Shown: piece by piece, positions 10,518 through 21,169 of the stretch | Position numbering within the stretch: the stretch's first letter is position 1 | Layout: every line of letters starts with the position of its first letter | NCBI GenBank assembly: GCA_903844895.1 | Contig: CAIMVM010000367.1 | Coordinates: 1 to 33,848 of the forward strand | Source of the DNA: an uncultured Pseudomonadota bacterium | GTDB lineage: Bacteria; Bdellovibrionota_B; Oligoflexia; Oligoflexales; CAIMVM01 | Direction of reading: 5' to 3' | DNA length: 33,848 bases | Notes under the pieces: model-generated | Seen by the model: the letters and a program-made list of their open reading frames with translations, nothing else | The model's database searches: none | What the model was told of the DNA's origin: nothing | Program-made: the position numbers and the translations under genes

Positions 10518-11297
10518 TTAATGATCGTGCGAAACCGCCATTGAAATATAAATTGCTGACAGCAAAGTAAAAATAAAACTTTGAACAAAGGCTACAAGTA
10601 GCCCAAAAAACATAAGCAGAGAGGGAACGACCACATAAGTAAGTCCCGTGAATACGCCGACAAGCATGTGATCACCAAAGATATTGCCCATTAAACGAAG
10701 GCTTAAAGAGACAGGTCTAAAGCTGTGGGAAATAAGCTCAATTACAAACATTACAGGAAACAACCACCAAACGGGTCCACCAAAATGGGCTAGATAACTT
10801 TTTATGCCCTGGGCTTTAATTCCGAAAATGTTGTAGGTAAAAAATACAATCACCCCCATCGCCAGGTTTGTGCTCATACTTTCAGTCGCGGGGGGAAATC
10901 CCGGAACTAGGCCTAAAAGATTATTGAATAGAATGAAAAAAAACAGGGTTCCTACCAATGGCAAAAAAGTTTTGTAGCTCGTGCCTATCAAATCTTTTGT
11001 TAAGTCAGTGACAAATCCTGCAATCAACTCAATAAAAACAACCAGACCAAATCGATCCGAAGGAACCGGATTAGCTAAGGAAGAATTTACATAAGACCGA
11101 AAAGACAGTCCTAAAATAGCTAAAATCAAAGTTACGAAAAGGGCTCCGACCGCAGGAGAAAGGGCCGACTCCATCCCCAACTGGTGGGCTGTTATTTCAA
11201 AATAGTTAATAAAATGGGGGATTCCAGCTGCTTGGGCGTGACCCGCAAAAGTAAAACCTAACCCTATACTTAGTAAAGAAAATAGAACTTTTTTCAT
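10518..11297 (-). CDS. atpB: ATP synthase F0 a subunit
   Basis: The a subunit forms the two ion half-channels beside the c ring. Conserved blocks include FVELIAGFVTDL-like sequence (VVFIELIAGFVTDLTKDLIG), LLGLVPGFPPATES and the essential arginine in SLSLRLMGNIFGDH, followed by the terminal helices. The protein is 259 residues from the ATG at 11297, which has AAGGG about 7 bases upstream. The frame runs 14 codons further, but that extension does not fit. The N-terminus looks like a cleavable signal peptide (MKKVLFSLLSIGLGF, then HAQA-AG), which many a subunits lack. It is 31 bases upstream of atpE. Confidence 0.93.
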   Translation of the reverse strand: MKKVLFSLLSIGLGFTFAGHAQAAGIPHFINYFEITAHQLGMESALSPAVGALFVTLILAILGLSFRSYVNSSLANPVPSDRFGLVVFIELIAGFVTDLTKDLIGTSYKTFLPLVGTLFFFILFNNLLGLVPGFPPATESMSTNLAMGVIVFFTYNIFGIKAQGIKSYLAHFGGPVWWLFPVMFVIELISHSFRPVSLSLRLMGNIFGDHMLVGVFTGLTYVVVPSLLMFFGLLVAFVQSFIFTLLSAIYISMAVSHDH

Positions 11298-11363
11298 TAC
11301 AAAACCCTTAAAAATTAGCGCGCCAAATAAATACACCAAAAAATCTACTTTTAATAGAAAATT

Positions 11364-11726
11364 TTATCGATTTTCCATGGGCTCCTGAAGACAATAGTAA
11401 AACCAGCCCAAAGAAATTAACCCGCCTATGGCCAAGCCCCAGGGAGTGGATACATATTTTAATCCCACAGAAATATAGAAGATTTCCCAGCTGAGCTTCC
11501 CTAAAATCGTAGCCATACCCCTAATTCCGGAAAAGAACCTCGCTTGGCTTCTTCTATTTAAAAAACTACTGCCCAAAATATAAAGAAACTGAAAGACGAC
11601 TCCGCCGCCTATAAGGCCCCACCAAATACCGTGTTTAGAACTAAAATAGGCTTCAACACCATAAACTATCAGAGCGCCAACTAAAATGCCGGCAACAAAC
11701 TGGGTATTTTGGCGGGATCTACTCAC
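11364..11726 (-). CDS. AtpI-like ATP synthase-associated membrane protein
   Basis: This 120-residue protein has about four hydrophobic segments (near 10-28, 35-52, 68-88 and 95-112) and a basic N-terminus (MSRSRQN). Its position directly upstream of atpB and its size fit the ATP synthase protein I family, which helps assemble the c ring or assists ion supply. Sequence conservation in this family is low, so the call rests mostly on context. It starts with GTG, not ATG, and overlaps the preceding gene by four bases (GTGA), so translation is coupled. The stop lies about 67 bases before the atpB start. Confidence 0.6.
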   Translation of the reverse strand: MSRSRQNTQFVAGILVGALIVYGVEAYFSSKHGIWWGLIGGGVVFQFLYILGSSFLNRRSQARFFSGIRGMATILGKLSWEIFYISVGLKYVSTPWGLAIGGLISLGWFYYCLQEPMENR

Positions 11727-11959
11727 TTCTTTTCCTTATTCAACATGAATCTTATTACTGTGTAGAAAGTATGGGCAATAATAAGAAGAGATAGAGGCAT
11801 AATGACCATCAGCCAACTTTGCGACCACGGATGCTTCATATCTAGCTCCTTACCTAGCCAATAGCCACCCATAATTAACGTTGCCGCTTGAACTTGTGCC
11901 GCTAAAAAATACATGAACCCGCGCACGTTTCGGTCTAATGCCACAATCTGCCTCTTCAT
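11723..11959 (-). CDS. AtpZ-like small membrane protein (ATPase gene 1 family)
   Basis: This 78-residue protein has two membrane segments (about 14-34 and 48-70), joined by a short loop with GGYWLGKELDMKHPW. That loop resembles the G-x-x-LG-x-x-LD turn of the AtpZ/ATPase gene 1 family, encoded ahead of atpI in many F-type ATPase operons. Such proteins are linked to assembly or cation supply of the synthase. It is the first gene of the membrane-sector operon. The ATG at 11959 has no clear ribosome binding site. A divergent dnaA starts 131 bases away. The call is from shape, motif and position together. Confidence 0.6.
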   Translation of the reverse strand: MKRQIVALDRNVRGFMYFLAAQVQAATLIMGGYWLGKELDMKHPWSQSWLMVIMPLSLLIIAHTFYTVIRFMLNKEKK

Positions 11960-11991
11960 TCAGTCGTATTTGAAAGCTTACACCCTAATAA

Positions 11992-12011
11992 ATGGACACT
12001 CAGCAGTCCAT
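11992..12011. promoter_or_regulatory. Inverted repeat in the dnaA/atpZ divergent promoter region
   Basis: ATGGAC (11992-11997) and GTCCAT (12006-12011) form a perfect 6-bp inverted repeat with an 8-base spacer. It sits in the 131-base gap between two divergent genes, nearer to atpZ. It could be an operator for a dimeric regulator, but six matching bases could also arise by chance. The gap has no perfect DnaA box and no strong -35/-10 pair that I can identify. Confidence 0.3.
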
Positions 12012-12090
12012 ATGATACCTTTCACCACCAAATTGAAACTCCAAAACCCAAGTCTCTTTATGAGGCCTTTATCTATAAACGAGATTCCGT

Positions 12091-13494
12091 ATGAACAACT
12101 GGTTTCCCGAACAAAATCAAAAGCCTCCTTCACGCCCTACCTCCGACTTATTTACAGCTTGGCAGCAAATCGCTGACTTTATAAAACAACGGGTGGACTC
12201 TGAAGTTGCTGAATCCCTATTGCAACCTATTAAAATCACTACCGTAGTTGATCAAGACGAGATCATTGCTCATGTGCCAAATAGCGTTTTTTATCAACGT
12301 TTTTTAGATGAGGTCTTCCCTCTCATCAATGATGCAAAGGTACTACTTGGCTTTCAGAATATAAACATACGCCTTAATGTTGAACAGTTGTCTTCAGTTT
12401 ATCAACAGATTTCCACCTCGATGGAAAACACTCCGAAAGCCAACCATAACAAAAGTATCTCTAATAAGTCAGGATTAAATCCAAATTACACCTTTGATTC
12501 TTTTGTAAGAGGTCCCTCGAATCAGTTTGCCTTCGCCGCGAGCCTCAACGTTTCAGATAATCCCGGACAAGCTTATAATCCTATGTTTATTTATAGTCAG
12601 CCAGGCCTTGGAAAGACTCACCTTTTGCATGCCATTGGCAATCGCATCCTAGAAAAGAACCCCAATGCTGTCGTTACTGTTACTACTGCAGATACCTTTT
12701 TGAATGAAATGATCTATTGCCTTAGACATAATAAAATGCATGAAATGAGGCAAAAATACAGAAATTGTGATGCACTTTTGGTGGATGATATTCAATTTCT
12801 ATCGGGCAATAAACAGGCGACTCAGGAAGAGTTCTTTCATACTTTCAATGCTCTCCATGGTGAAAAGCGGCAAATTGTCATTACCTCAGATAAATTCCCC
12901 CATGAAATACCGGACCTTGAAGAGCGACTTCGCACTCGTTTTCAATGGGGTCTCATTGCTGACATTCAACCACCTGATTTTGAGCACCGTGTAGCCATTT
13001 TGTATAACAAAGCCGAACAAATTGGCATCAAACTAACACAGGATGTTGCAGAGTTTATTGCTAGCAAAGTTAAAAAGAATGTTAGGGAACTTGAAGGCAC
13101 CCTACATCGCATCGCGGGGTACTCAAGAATAGAGGGTCGCATTATTTCGAAAGAATTGGCGGCAGATATCCTTTCCGCCATCGTCGGTGACAACACACAA
13201 AGACTCACGGCAGAAGTAATTATGAAAATTGTTGCCGATTACTATAATCTTAAGATTCCGGATCTTAAATCCAAACGCCGTCATCAAAATCTGACTATGC
13301 CAAGACAAATTGCCATGTATATGACACGCAACCATTTAAGCTCTTCATTTCCTGAGATTGGAGAGAAATTTGGTGGCAAAGACCATACAACAGTTATGCA
13401 TGCTGTAAAGAAGATCACTCTCAATCTTAAAACGGACCCTGATTTAAGAAGTCAAATTGAAAATCTTGAACGCAATCTTGAGCAATATAAATAG
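12091..13494 (+). CDS. dnaA: Chromosomal replication initiator DnaA
   Basis: This 467-residue AAA+ initiator binds DnaA boxes and melts the origin. Domain I covers about 20-100, a short polar linker about 105-130, the AAA+ core about 133-340, and domain IV about 370-467. Walker B is LLVDDIQFL, the arginine finger lies in ERLRTRF, and sensor II in NVRELEGTLHRI. The DNA-binding signature GGKDHTTVMHAVKKI is intact. The Walker A motif is odd: SQPGLGKT at 169-176, where DnaA normally reads GGxGLGKT, so the first two glycines are Ser and Gln. The essential GKT is kept. Upstream of the ATG there is only a weak ribosome binding site (ACGAGA). A DnaA-trio origin follows the gene. Confidence 0.97.
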   Translation: MNNWFPEQNQKPPSRPTSDLFTAWQQIADFIKQRVDSEVAESLLQPIKITTVVDQDEIIAHVPNSVFYQRFLDEVFPLINDAKVLLGFQNINIRLNVEQLSSVYQQISTSMENTPKANHNKSISNKSGLNPNYTFDSFVRGPSNQFAFAASLNVSDNPGQAYNPMFIYSQPGLGKTHLLHAIGNRILEKNPNAVVTVTTADTFLNEMIYCLRHNKMHEMRQKYRNCDALLVDDIQFLSGNKQATQEEFFHTFNALHGEKRQIVITSDKFPHEIPDLEERLRTRFQWGLIADIQPPDFEHRVAILYNKAEQIGIKLTQDVAEFIASKVKKNVRELEGTLHRIAGYSRIEGRIISKELAADILSAIVGDNTQRLTAEVIMKIVADYYNLKIPDLKSKRRHQNLTMPRQIAMYMTRNHLSSSFPEIGEKFGGKDHTTVMHAVKKITLNLKTDPDLRSQIENLERNLEQYK

Positions 13495-13524
13495 GTCACA
13501 AGCTTGAAACATCCTAGAAAGTCC

Positions 13525-13533
13525 TGTGGATAA
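13525..13533 (-). promoter_or_regulatory. Perfect DnaA box
   Basis: TGTGGATAA is the reverse complement of the consensus box TTATCCACA. It lies 30 bases after the dnaA stop codon. Confidence 0.85.
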
Positions 13534-13610
13534 CGTGTTTAATTCTCTCTTGAGAACTAGTGGACAGATTGGGATTGAAGCTGGGACAAAAAAATGACTA
13601 AAAAAGGGGC

Positions 13611-13619
13611 TGTGGATGA
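13611..13619 (-). promoter_or_regulatory. DnaA box, one mismatch
   Basis: TGTGGATGA reads TCATCCACA on the minus strand, one base from consensus, and has the same orientation as the perfect box 86 bases earlier. Confidence 0.6.
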
Positions 13620-13713
13620 AAGGTGAGTTATCAAGATTTCATTCCCGATTAACCAACAGAGTACACACAAGGGGTTTCATGGTTAACTGCAATTATAATA
13701 GCGACTTACATGT

Positions 13714-13754
13714 TTATCCCCAGAACATTTTAATCCCTACTACTACTACTATTA
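13714..13754 (+). promoter_or_regulatory. DnaA box plus DnaA-trio run (candidate unwinding element)
   Basis: TTATCCCCA (13714-13722, one mismatch to a DnaA box) is followed after 15 bases, ending in a short CCC, by TACTACTACTACTATTA (13738-13754), and then by A/T-rich DNA. DnaA-trio arrays of this form guide loading of DnaA on single-stranded DNA in B. subtilis (established for that organism). The spacing and order here match that arrangement. Confidence 0.75.
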
Positions 13755-13814
13755 AAGAAATAATGAATCCTTAATTAAATAGGGAAAAAACAAAACTCAA
13801 CAGGAGACATCAAT

Positions 13815-14939
13815 ATGTTGGTTACTGTAAACCGAGAAGATTTCCAAACGGCTGTAGCTCGCTTGCAAGGACCCTTGACGGATAAAAATGTCGGGCATGT
13901 TGGAATGAAAACGGAAGGCAATCGGCTCATTTTAACCGCGAGCGATAAAATACTAACGATTATTTGTGAAATTAACTCCAACACCATAAGACAAGGCATT
14001 GTTTTTCTACCAGGAAAGCTTCTCACCGATGTGGTTAGAGAACTTCCTGTTGGCGATGTTTCCTTGGAATCCAATGAAAGTGCTGTAATTGTGACTGCCG
14101 GTGAAAAATCACATTTTACTATGAAGCTGCCCCAAATAAAGAACTTGGCATGGCCAGTAATTGACCGACCAACTCAACTGTCAACGGCAATCGTTTCTGC
14201 TGAGCGTTTCAAATATATGATTGAACAAGTTTTGTTTACCATAGCTACCGACAGCCCACACCCTTATGGGGGTGTAGGTTATTTGCACAAGCCTTCATCG
14301 CAATTAGTGCGCCTCGTAGGCACGGACGGCTTTAGACTGTCGTACTGCGAAGTCAATCTCGACAATCTTCCAGAAGATTTTTTAAAGTCAGGGCTTTGCT
14401 TGTCAAAAAGAGCTCTTTTAGAACTCCAAAAAATTTGTTCTGAAGGCTTTGAAACTGTCAGCTTGTCTATATCGGAAGATCAAAAGACATTTATTACGGA
14501 GGTTCCAGGATATTTTGTATTCCATCGCCTCATTAAGGTAAATTATCCGAACTATCAGGGCGTCATTCCCACTGCGCCGGCTCAAACTATAAGTCTGCCG
14601 CGAGCCAGTCTGCAGTCTATGGCTAGACGCGTGCTTCTTGCTGCAGACAAGAGTAAGGCCCTCAATTTAAATTTTGAACCTGAAAGGCTCACTTTGGCCT
14701 CGCATACTGCAGGAGAGTCTGAGGGTAAAGAAACATTAGGAATTGATGATTATAATGGGCCAAGCTGCAATTTATCCCTAAATGGAAGATATTTGCATGA
14801 TATTGTTTCTTCTACAGGCAGCGCTCAACTTTTGATCTGCTTTAATACGCCGGATCAACCTGTAATGCTTGCGCCGGCTGTAGAGCCCATTGCCTGCAAG
14901 TCTAAACATGTTTTGGTTCCCATGAAAGAAACTCACTAA
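13815..14939 (+). CDS. dnaN: DNA polymerase III beta sliding clamp
   Basis: This 374-residue protein is the ring-shaped processivity clamp that tethers DNA polymerase III and other partners. Three repeated clamp domains span about 1-125, 130-250 and 250-374. Recognisable blocks are VFLPGKLLTDVVREL in domain 1, LVGTDGFRLSYCE in domain 2 and the C-terminal VLVPMK that lines the partner-binding pocket, here followed by three extra residues (ETH). The ATG at 13815 has a strong AGGAG about 8 bases upstream. It lies directly after the probable origin and 69 bases before gyrB. No recF is present between dnaN and gyrB, where many bacteria keep it. Confidence 0.96.
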   Translation: MLVTVNREDFQTAVARLQGPLTDKNVGHVGMKTEGNRLILTASDKILTIICEINSNTIRQGIVFLPGKLLTDVVRELPVGDVSLESNESAVIVTAGEKSHFTMKLPQIKNLAWPVIDRPTQLSTAIVSAERFKYMIEQVLFTIATDSPHPYGGVGYLHKPSSQLVRLVGTDGFRLSYCEVNLDNLPEDFLKSGLCLSKRALLELQKICSEGFETVSLSISEDQKTFITEVPGYFVFHRLIKVNYPNYQGVIPTAPAQTISLPRASLQSMARRVLLAADKSKALNLNFEPERLTLASHTAGESEGKETLGIDDYNGPSCNLSLNGRYLHDIVSSTGSAQLLICFNTPDQPVMLAPAVEPIACKSKHVLVPMKETH

Positions 14940-14951
14940 GAATAGAATTAA

Positions 14952-17480
<2,529 letters not shown>

Positions 17481-17497
17481 TTTAGTAGGAACCCAAA

Positions 17498-19984
17498 ATG
17501 ACGCTAGCACTTATTCATCCTATTAAGATAGAGCAAGAAATTAAAACATCGTTTTTAAATTATTCGATGAGTGTAATTGTATCCCGTGCCCTACCAGATG
17601 TTCGAGACGGTCTTAAGCCCGTGCATCGAAGAATTTTATTTGCCATGCATGATCTCAAAAACTATCATAATAAGCCTTATTTGAAGTCGGCACGTATCGT
17701 CGGAGACGTTATTGGTAAGTATCACCCACACGGTGATTCTGCCGTATATGATGCCCTAGTTCGTATGGCTCAGCCCTTTTCTTTGCGATACCCTTTAGTG
17801 GATGGTCAAGGAAACTTCGGGTCTGTAGATGGTGATTCCGCGGCTGCGATGCGATATACGGAATCTAGAATGCATGAAATCTCCGAGTTTTTACTCGCAG
17901 ACCTTGACCGTGGTACTGTTGATTTCGTACCTAATTATGACAATAAAGAAGAAGAGCCTACAGTTTTACCCTCAATGGTACCGCAACTCATTATTAATGG
18001 TGCAAGCGGGATCGCGGTTGGTATGGCGACCAATATTCCTCCACATAATTTAGGAGAAATCATTGATGGGCTTGAAGCCATTATAGCCAAGCCTGAAACT
18101 ACAATTGATGAGTTAATGTTATTGATTCATGGGCCAGACTTCCCAACGGCAGCTGAGATTCATGGGGTGTCTGGGATTCGTGATGCCTATTTAACAGGGC
18201 GCGGCTCTGTTGTGATGCGCTCTAAAGCTGTGATTGAGCAGACAAATAATCGTGACCACATCATATTTACGGAAATCCCATTCCAGGCAAACAAAGCAAG
18301 AATTATTGAAAAAATCGCGGAATTGGTTCAGGAAAAGAAGATCGAAGGCATTTCTGATATTCGCGATGAATCAGCCAAAGAAGAGATTCGCATAGTAGTT
18401 GATATCAAACGCGGCGAATCAGCGGAAATTGTTTTAAATCATCTCTTTAAATTGACACCACTTCAAACCAGTTTTGGTGTGAATATGGTAGCTTTAGTTA
18501 AAGGTCTACCGAGACTTCTTAATTTAAAACAAGTTTTAGAAGAGTTTTATCACCATCGACGAGAAGTTGTCGTCAGGCGAACTGCCTTTTTACTTGGTAA
18601 GGCCGAAGAACGCGCCCATATTTTACTTGGTTTAAAAGTAGCGGTGGAAAATGTCGATGAAGTAGTAAAAATAATTCGAGCCTCCAGTGATTCAAAAATT
18701 GCTGGCGAGCAATTGATTGCAAGATTTGACTTTTCCGATATTCAAGCTAAGGCTATTTTAGATCTTAGACTAGCCAGGTTGACGGGTCTTGAGCGAGAAA
18801 AAATTGTAGCTGAATATAATGCTGTTATGATTGAAATTGCTGATTATAAAGATATTTTAGATAAGCCACTTAGAGTTACAGCGATTATTTTAGATGAACT
18901 AAAGCTGGTAAGAGAAAAGTTTGCGGATAAACGCCGAACCGTAATTCTAGCAAGTGCTGCAGATCAGTTTACTATGGAAAGTCTAGTAGCTGACTTGCCC
19001 GTTGCGGTAACTGTGTCACACACCGGATATGTGAAACGAACTCCACTAACGGAAATTCAGGCACAAAAGCGCGGCGGCAAAGGTAAAGCCGGAATGCTTA
19101 CAAAAGATGAAGATTTTGTGGAATCTATTTTCCATACGACGAATCATCAAAATATTCTTTGTTTCACCAATTTAGGACGGGTTTATAACTTAAAAGTTTA
19201 TGAAGTTCCCGAGGCTCCCATGCGTGCAAGGGGCAAACATTTCGCGAATTTAGTACCACTCCAGCCCAATGAAAGGGTGGTTCAGGTTCTTCCTATTTCT
19301 GAGTTTAAAGCAGGACTTTCCTTGGCGTTTGTAACCCGAGAAGGCTACATAAAAAAGACTGAGCTCATGTCTTATTCTAATGTTCGTTCCAGCGGAATCA
19401 TTGCACTCACATTAGAGGAAAATGACGCATTGATGGGCGTTAGAATTGTTAAAGAAGATGACGATATTTTAATCGCTACAAGTATGGGAAAAGCGATACG
19501 ATTCCCGTCAAGTGATGTGAGAGATATGGGGCGATCGGCAAGAGGCGTGACGGGGATTCGCTTCTCTGAAGCTGATCGAGTGATTGGTCTTGATGTATTG
19601 TCCAAAGATCCTGGGACGTTTATTCTTTCTGTCTCGGAAAACGGCTACGGAAAACGTACGGAGCTTGAGGAATATAGGACCCAGTCTCGCGGTGGAAAAG
19701 GTATCTATACGATCAAAGTAACCGAGAAAAATGGACCTGTAGTCGGAATCGCTCAAGTCAAGGAAACGGACCATATTATGATGGTGACCACCGCCGGAAC
19801 TTTGATTCGAAGTAAGGTGTCTGAAATCGGAGTTGTCGGCCGTAATACCCAAGGGGTTATCCTGATGCGGGTATCAGATGGTGAAAAAGTCAATGCTCTT
19901 AGTATGATACCTCCAGAAGAGCTTTTTGCCGAAGGAGATGCTGCCAGCGCTAGCGAAGGTTCTGGAGATCAAGAAGACGAGTAA
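17498..19984 (+). CDS. gyrA: DNA gyrase subunit A
   Basis: This 828-residue breakage-reunion subunit carries the catalytic tyrosine Y120 in [11 protein letters not shown]. The quinolone-resistance region reads [20 protein letters not shown], with Ser81 and Asp85 at the positions of E. coli S83 and D87. It therefore shows no classical resistance substitution. The C-terminal DNA-wrapping domain has six-blade-type repeats and a GyrA-box variant QKRGGKG, which identifies it as gyrase rather than topoisomerase IV. The last about 20 residues are acidic and low in complexity (ending SGDQEDE). AGGA lies about 9 bases before the ATG. Confidence 0.97.
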   Translation: MTLALIHPIKIEQEIKTSFLNYSMSVIVSRALPDVRDGLKPVHRRILFAMHDLKNYHNKPYLKSARIVGDVIGKYHPHGDSAVYDALVRMAQPFSLRYPLVDGQGNFGSVDGDSAAAMRYTESRMHEISEFLLADLDRGTVDFVPNYDNKEEEPTVLPSMVPQLIINGASGIAVGMATNIPPHNLGEIIDGLEAIIAKPETTIDELMLLIHGPDFPTAAEIHGVSGIRDAYLTGRGSVVMRSKAVIEQTNNRDHIIFTEIPFQANKARIIEKIAELVQEKKIEGISDIRDESAKEEIRIVVDIKRGESAEIVLNHLFKLTPLQTSFGVNMVALVKGLPRLLNLKQVLEEFYHHRREVVVRRTAFLLGKAEERAHILLGLKVAVENVDEVVKIIRASSDSKIAGEQLIARFDFSDIQAKAILDLRLARLTGLEREKIVAEYNAVMIEIADYKDILDKPLRVTAIILDELKLVREKFADKRRTVILASAADQFTMESLVADLPVAVTVSHTGYVKRTPLTEIQAQKRGGKGKAGMLTKDEDFVESIFHTTNHQNILCFTNLGRVYNLKVYEVPEAPMRARGKHFANLVPLQPNERVVQVLPISEFKAGLSLAFVTREGYIKKTELMSYSNVRSSGIIALTLEENDALMGVRIVKEDDDILIATSMGKAIRFPSSDVRDMGRSARGVTGIRFSEADRVIGLDVLSKDPGTFILSVSENGYGKRTELEEYRTQSRGGKGIYTIKVTEKNGPVVGIAQVKETDHIMMVTTAGTLIRSKVSEIGVVGRNTQGVILMRVSDGEKVNALSMIPPEELFAEGDAASASEGSGDQEDE

Positions 19985-20048
19985 GAGCGACTGTTGATAA
20001 ACCTGGGGATAGCCCGTGCAAGCAACAGAAAATTAGCGATATAAGTCA

Positions 20049-21119
20049 GTGTTCTTGGGCGGTTATGGGTCATTAGGGGTTGTGGATTCAGTGGTGGTAA
20101 CATTAAAAACTCTTGTTGAAAACGATCGTCCTGAGATTTACCGCGAGGCTTCTGCTGGAATCTTTTTGGCTACGGGCAAAAGTCTAGAATTCGAGACCAA
20201 GCCCTCCTTGGTCTTTGATTTGGCAAGTCTTACAAAAGGTCTCTTTACTGCTCCCAGAATCTTTCAATTTGCAGCCGAAAGAGGGATTCTTTTGGAGAGG
20301 CCAATTTCGGAGTCGGCTAGCTTGGAACTTAAAAGCAGGCTTTCGCCGGCTCTTTTGTCATTAACGTACGACCAAATTCTGTCCCATACCTCAGGTCTTC
20401 CCGCTTGGATGAACACTTATACAGAATGTCTCGGAGTCGATACGGGAAGCTCCCTTGCGAAACTCGGCTTTCATTTAAATCGCGTGGCCCAAAGACCTTT
20501 AGGCCCCAAGACTTTCTGTTATAGCGATATTGGGTTTTTGCTTTTAGGTTTTATTTTGCAAGTGGAAACGAAGATGAGTTTAGGGAAGCAACTGCGCGCT
20601 TGGACGGATCTATCAGGTTCTAGGCTTTCCTATGCTCCCTTGGATCGACCTGAAGTCGCCTCAACGGGCTATTGCCCTATGCGCCAAAGAGAGTTGAAGG
20701 GAGAAGTTCATGATGAGAACTGTTTTTACCTTGGCGGAGAAACGGGGCATGCAGGACTCTTCGGCAGTCTTTTAGATGTAAAGCTGCATCTGAATTGGCT
20801 TTTTAAAGAATCCTTTGGCCTGTCCTTTCTTCATCGCAATGCGTTAGTCAGAAAACTGCCCCACCAAAATTCCCATCTGACTCACGATGGTCTATTAGGA
20901 TTAAGGCAAGGGTCTGGTCTTTCTGCCTACGATTTTTGTAGCGGACTAGCTATAGGCCATCTTGGGTTTACCGGAACGGCATTTTGGATAGAACCAGAAT
21001 CGAAAGACTTTGTGATTCATTTGACTAATCGCGTCGCAAATGGACGACTTTCTAAAGGCATTACTCAGTCCAGGCAAAATTTTTGTGAGTTCGCGAATTC
21101 AGAACGTGCTAAATGCTGA
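20049..21119 (+). CDS. Serine hydrolase of the beta-lactamase / class C penicillin-binding fold
   Basis: This is a protein of up to 356 residues with the three motifs of the fold: SxxK as SLTK (60-63), Y-S-D at 158-160 (the usual YxN position), and GHLGFTGT (303-310) where relatives often have HTG. HTSGLP and GHAGLFGS, common in this family, are also present. Substrates in the family vary (peptidoglycan peptides, esters, beta-lactams), so the reaction is unknown. No signal peptide is visible. The start is uncertain: the frame opens at GTG 20049 with no ribosome binding site, while AGGGG near 20074 would suit GTG at 20082, 20091 or 20094. It lies 64 bases after gyrA on the same strand. Confidence 0.8.
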   Translation: MFLGGYGSLGVVDSVVVTLKTLVENDRPEIYREASAGIFLATGKSLEFETKPSLVFDLASLTKGLFTAPRIFQFAAERGILLERPISESASLELKSRLSPALLSLTYDQILSHTSGLPAWMNTYTECLGVDTGSSLAKLGFHLNRVAQRPLGPKTFCYSDIGFLLLGFILQVETKMSLGKQLRAWTDLSGSRLSYAPLDRPEVASTGYCPMRQRELKGEVHDENCFYLGGETGHAGLFGSLLDVKLHLNWLFKESFGLSFLHRNALVRKLPHQNSHLTHDGLLGLRQGSGLSAYDFCSGLAIGHLGFTGTAFWIEPESKDFVIHLTNRVANGRLSKGITQSRQNFCEFANSERAKC

Positions 21120-21169
21120 TACAAAGTTGCGCGAAAGGGCGACTTGTCTAGTTTAGAATTAAGGTATTT

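Larger units (their letters stand above)
13495..13814. other. oriC: Probable chromosome origin oriC (dnaA-dnaN intergenic region)
   Basis: This 320-base gap has no gene. It contains a perfect DnaA box TGTGGATAA (13525-13533), near-consensus boxes TGTGGATGA (13611-13619) and TTATCCCCA (13714-13722), then a run of TAC trinucleotides (13738-13752) and an A/T-rich stretch to about 13792. A DnaA box, then trinucleotides, then A/T-rich DNA is the layout of the basal unwinding element described for Bacillus subtilis. Gene orientation turns from leftward to rightward about 1.6 kb upstream of this region, which supports origin function. Confidence 0.8.

Noticed and set aside
19992-20000. DnaA-box-like TGTTGATAA after gyrA
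   Set aside because: It has one mismatch, stands alone and has no unwinding element nearby. It is likely chance at this genome's base composition.
21128-21165. Possible terminator between the convergent hydrolase and barrel-protein genes
   Set aside because: ACAAAGTTGCGC can pair only imperfectly with GGGCGACTTGT and no clean T run follows, so the evidence is too weak to list as a terminator.
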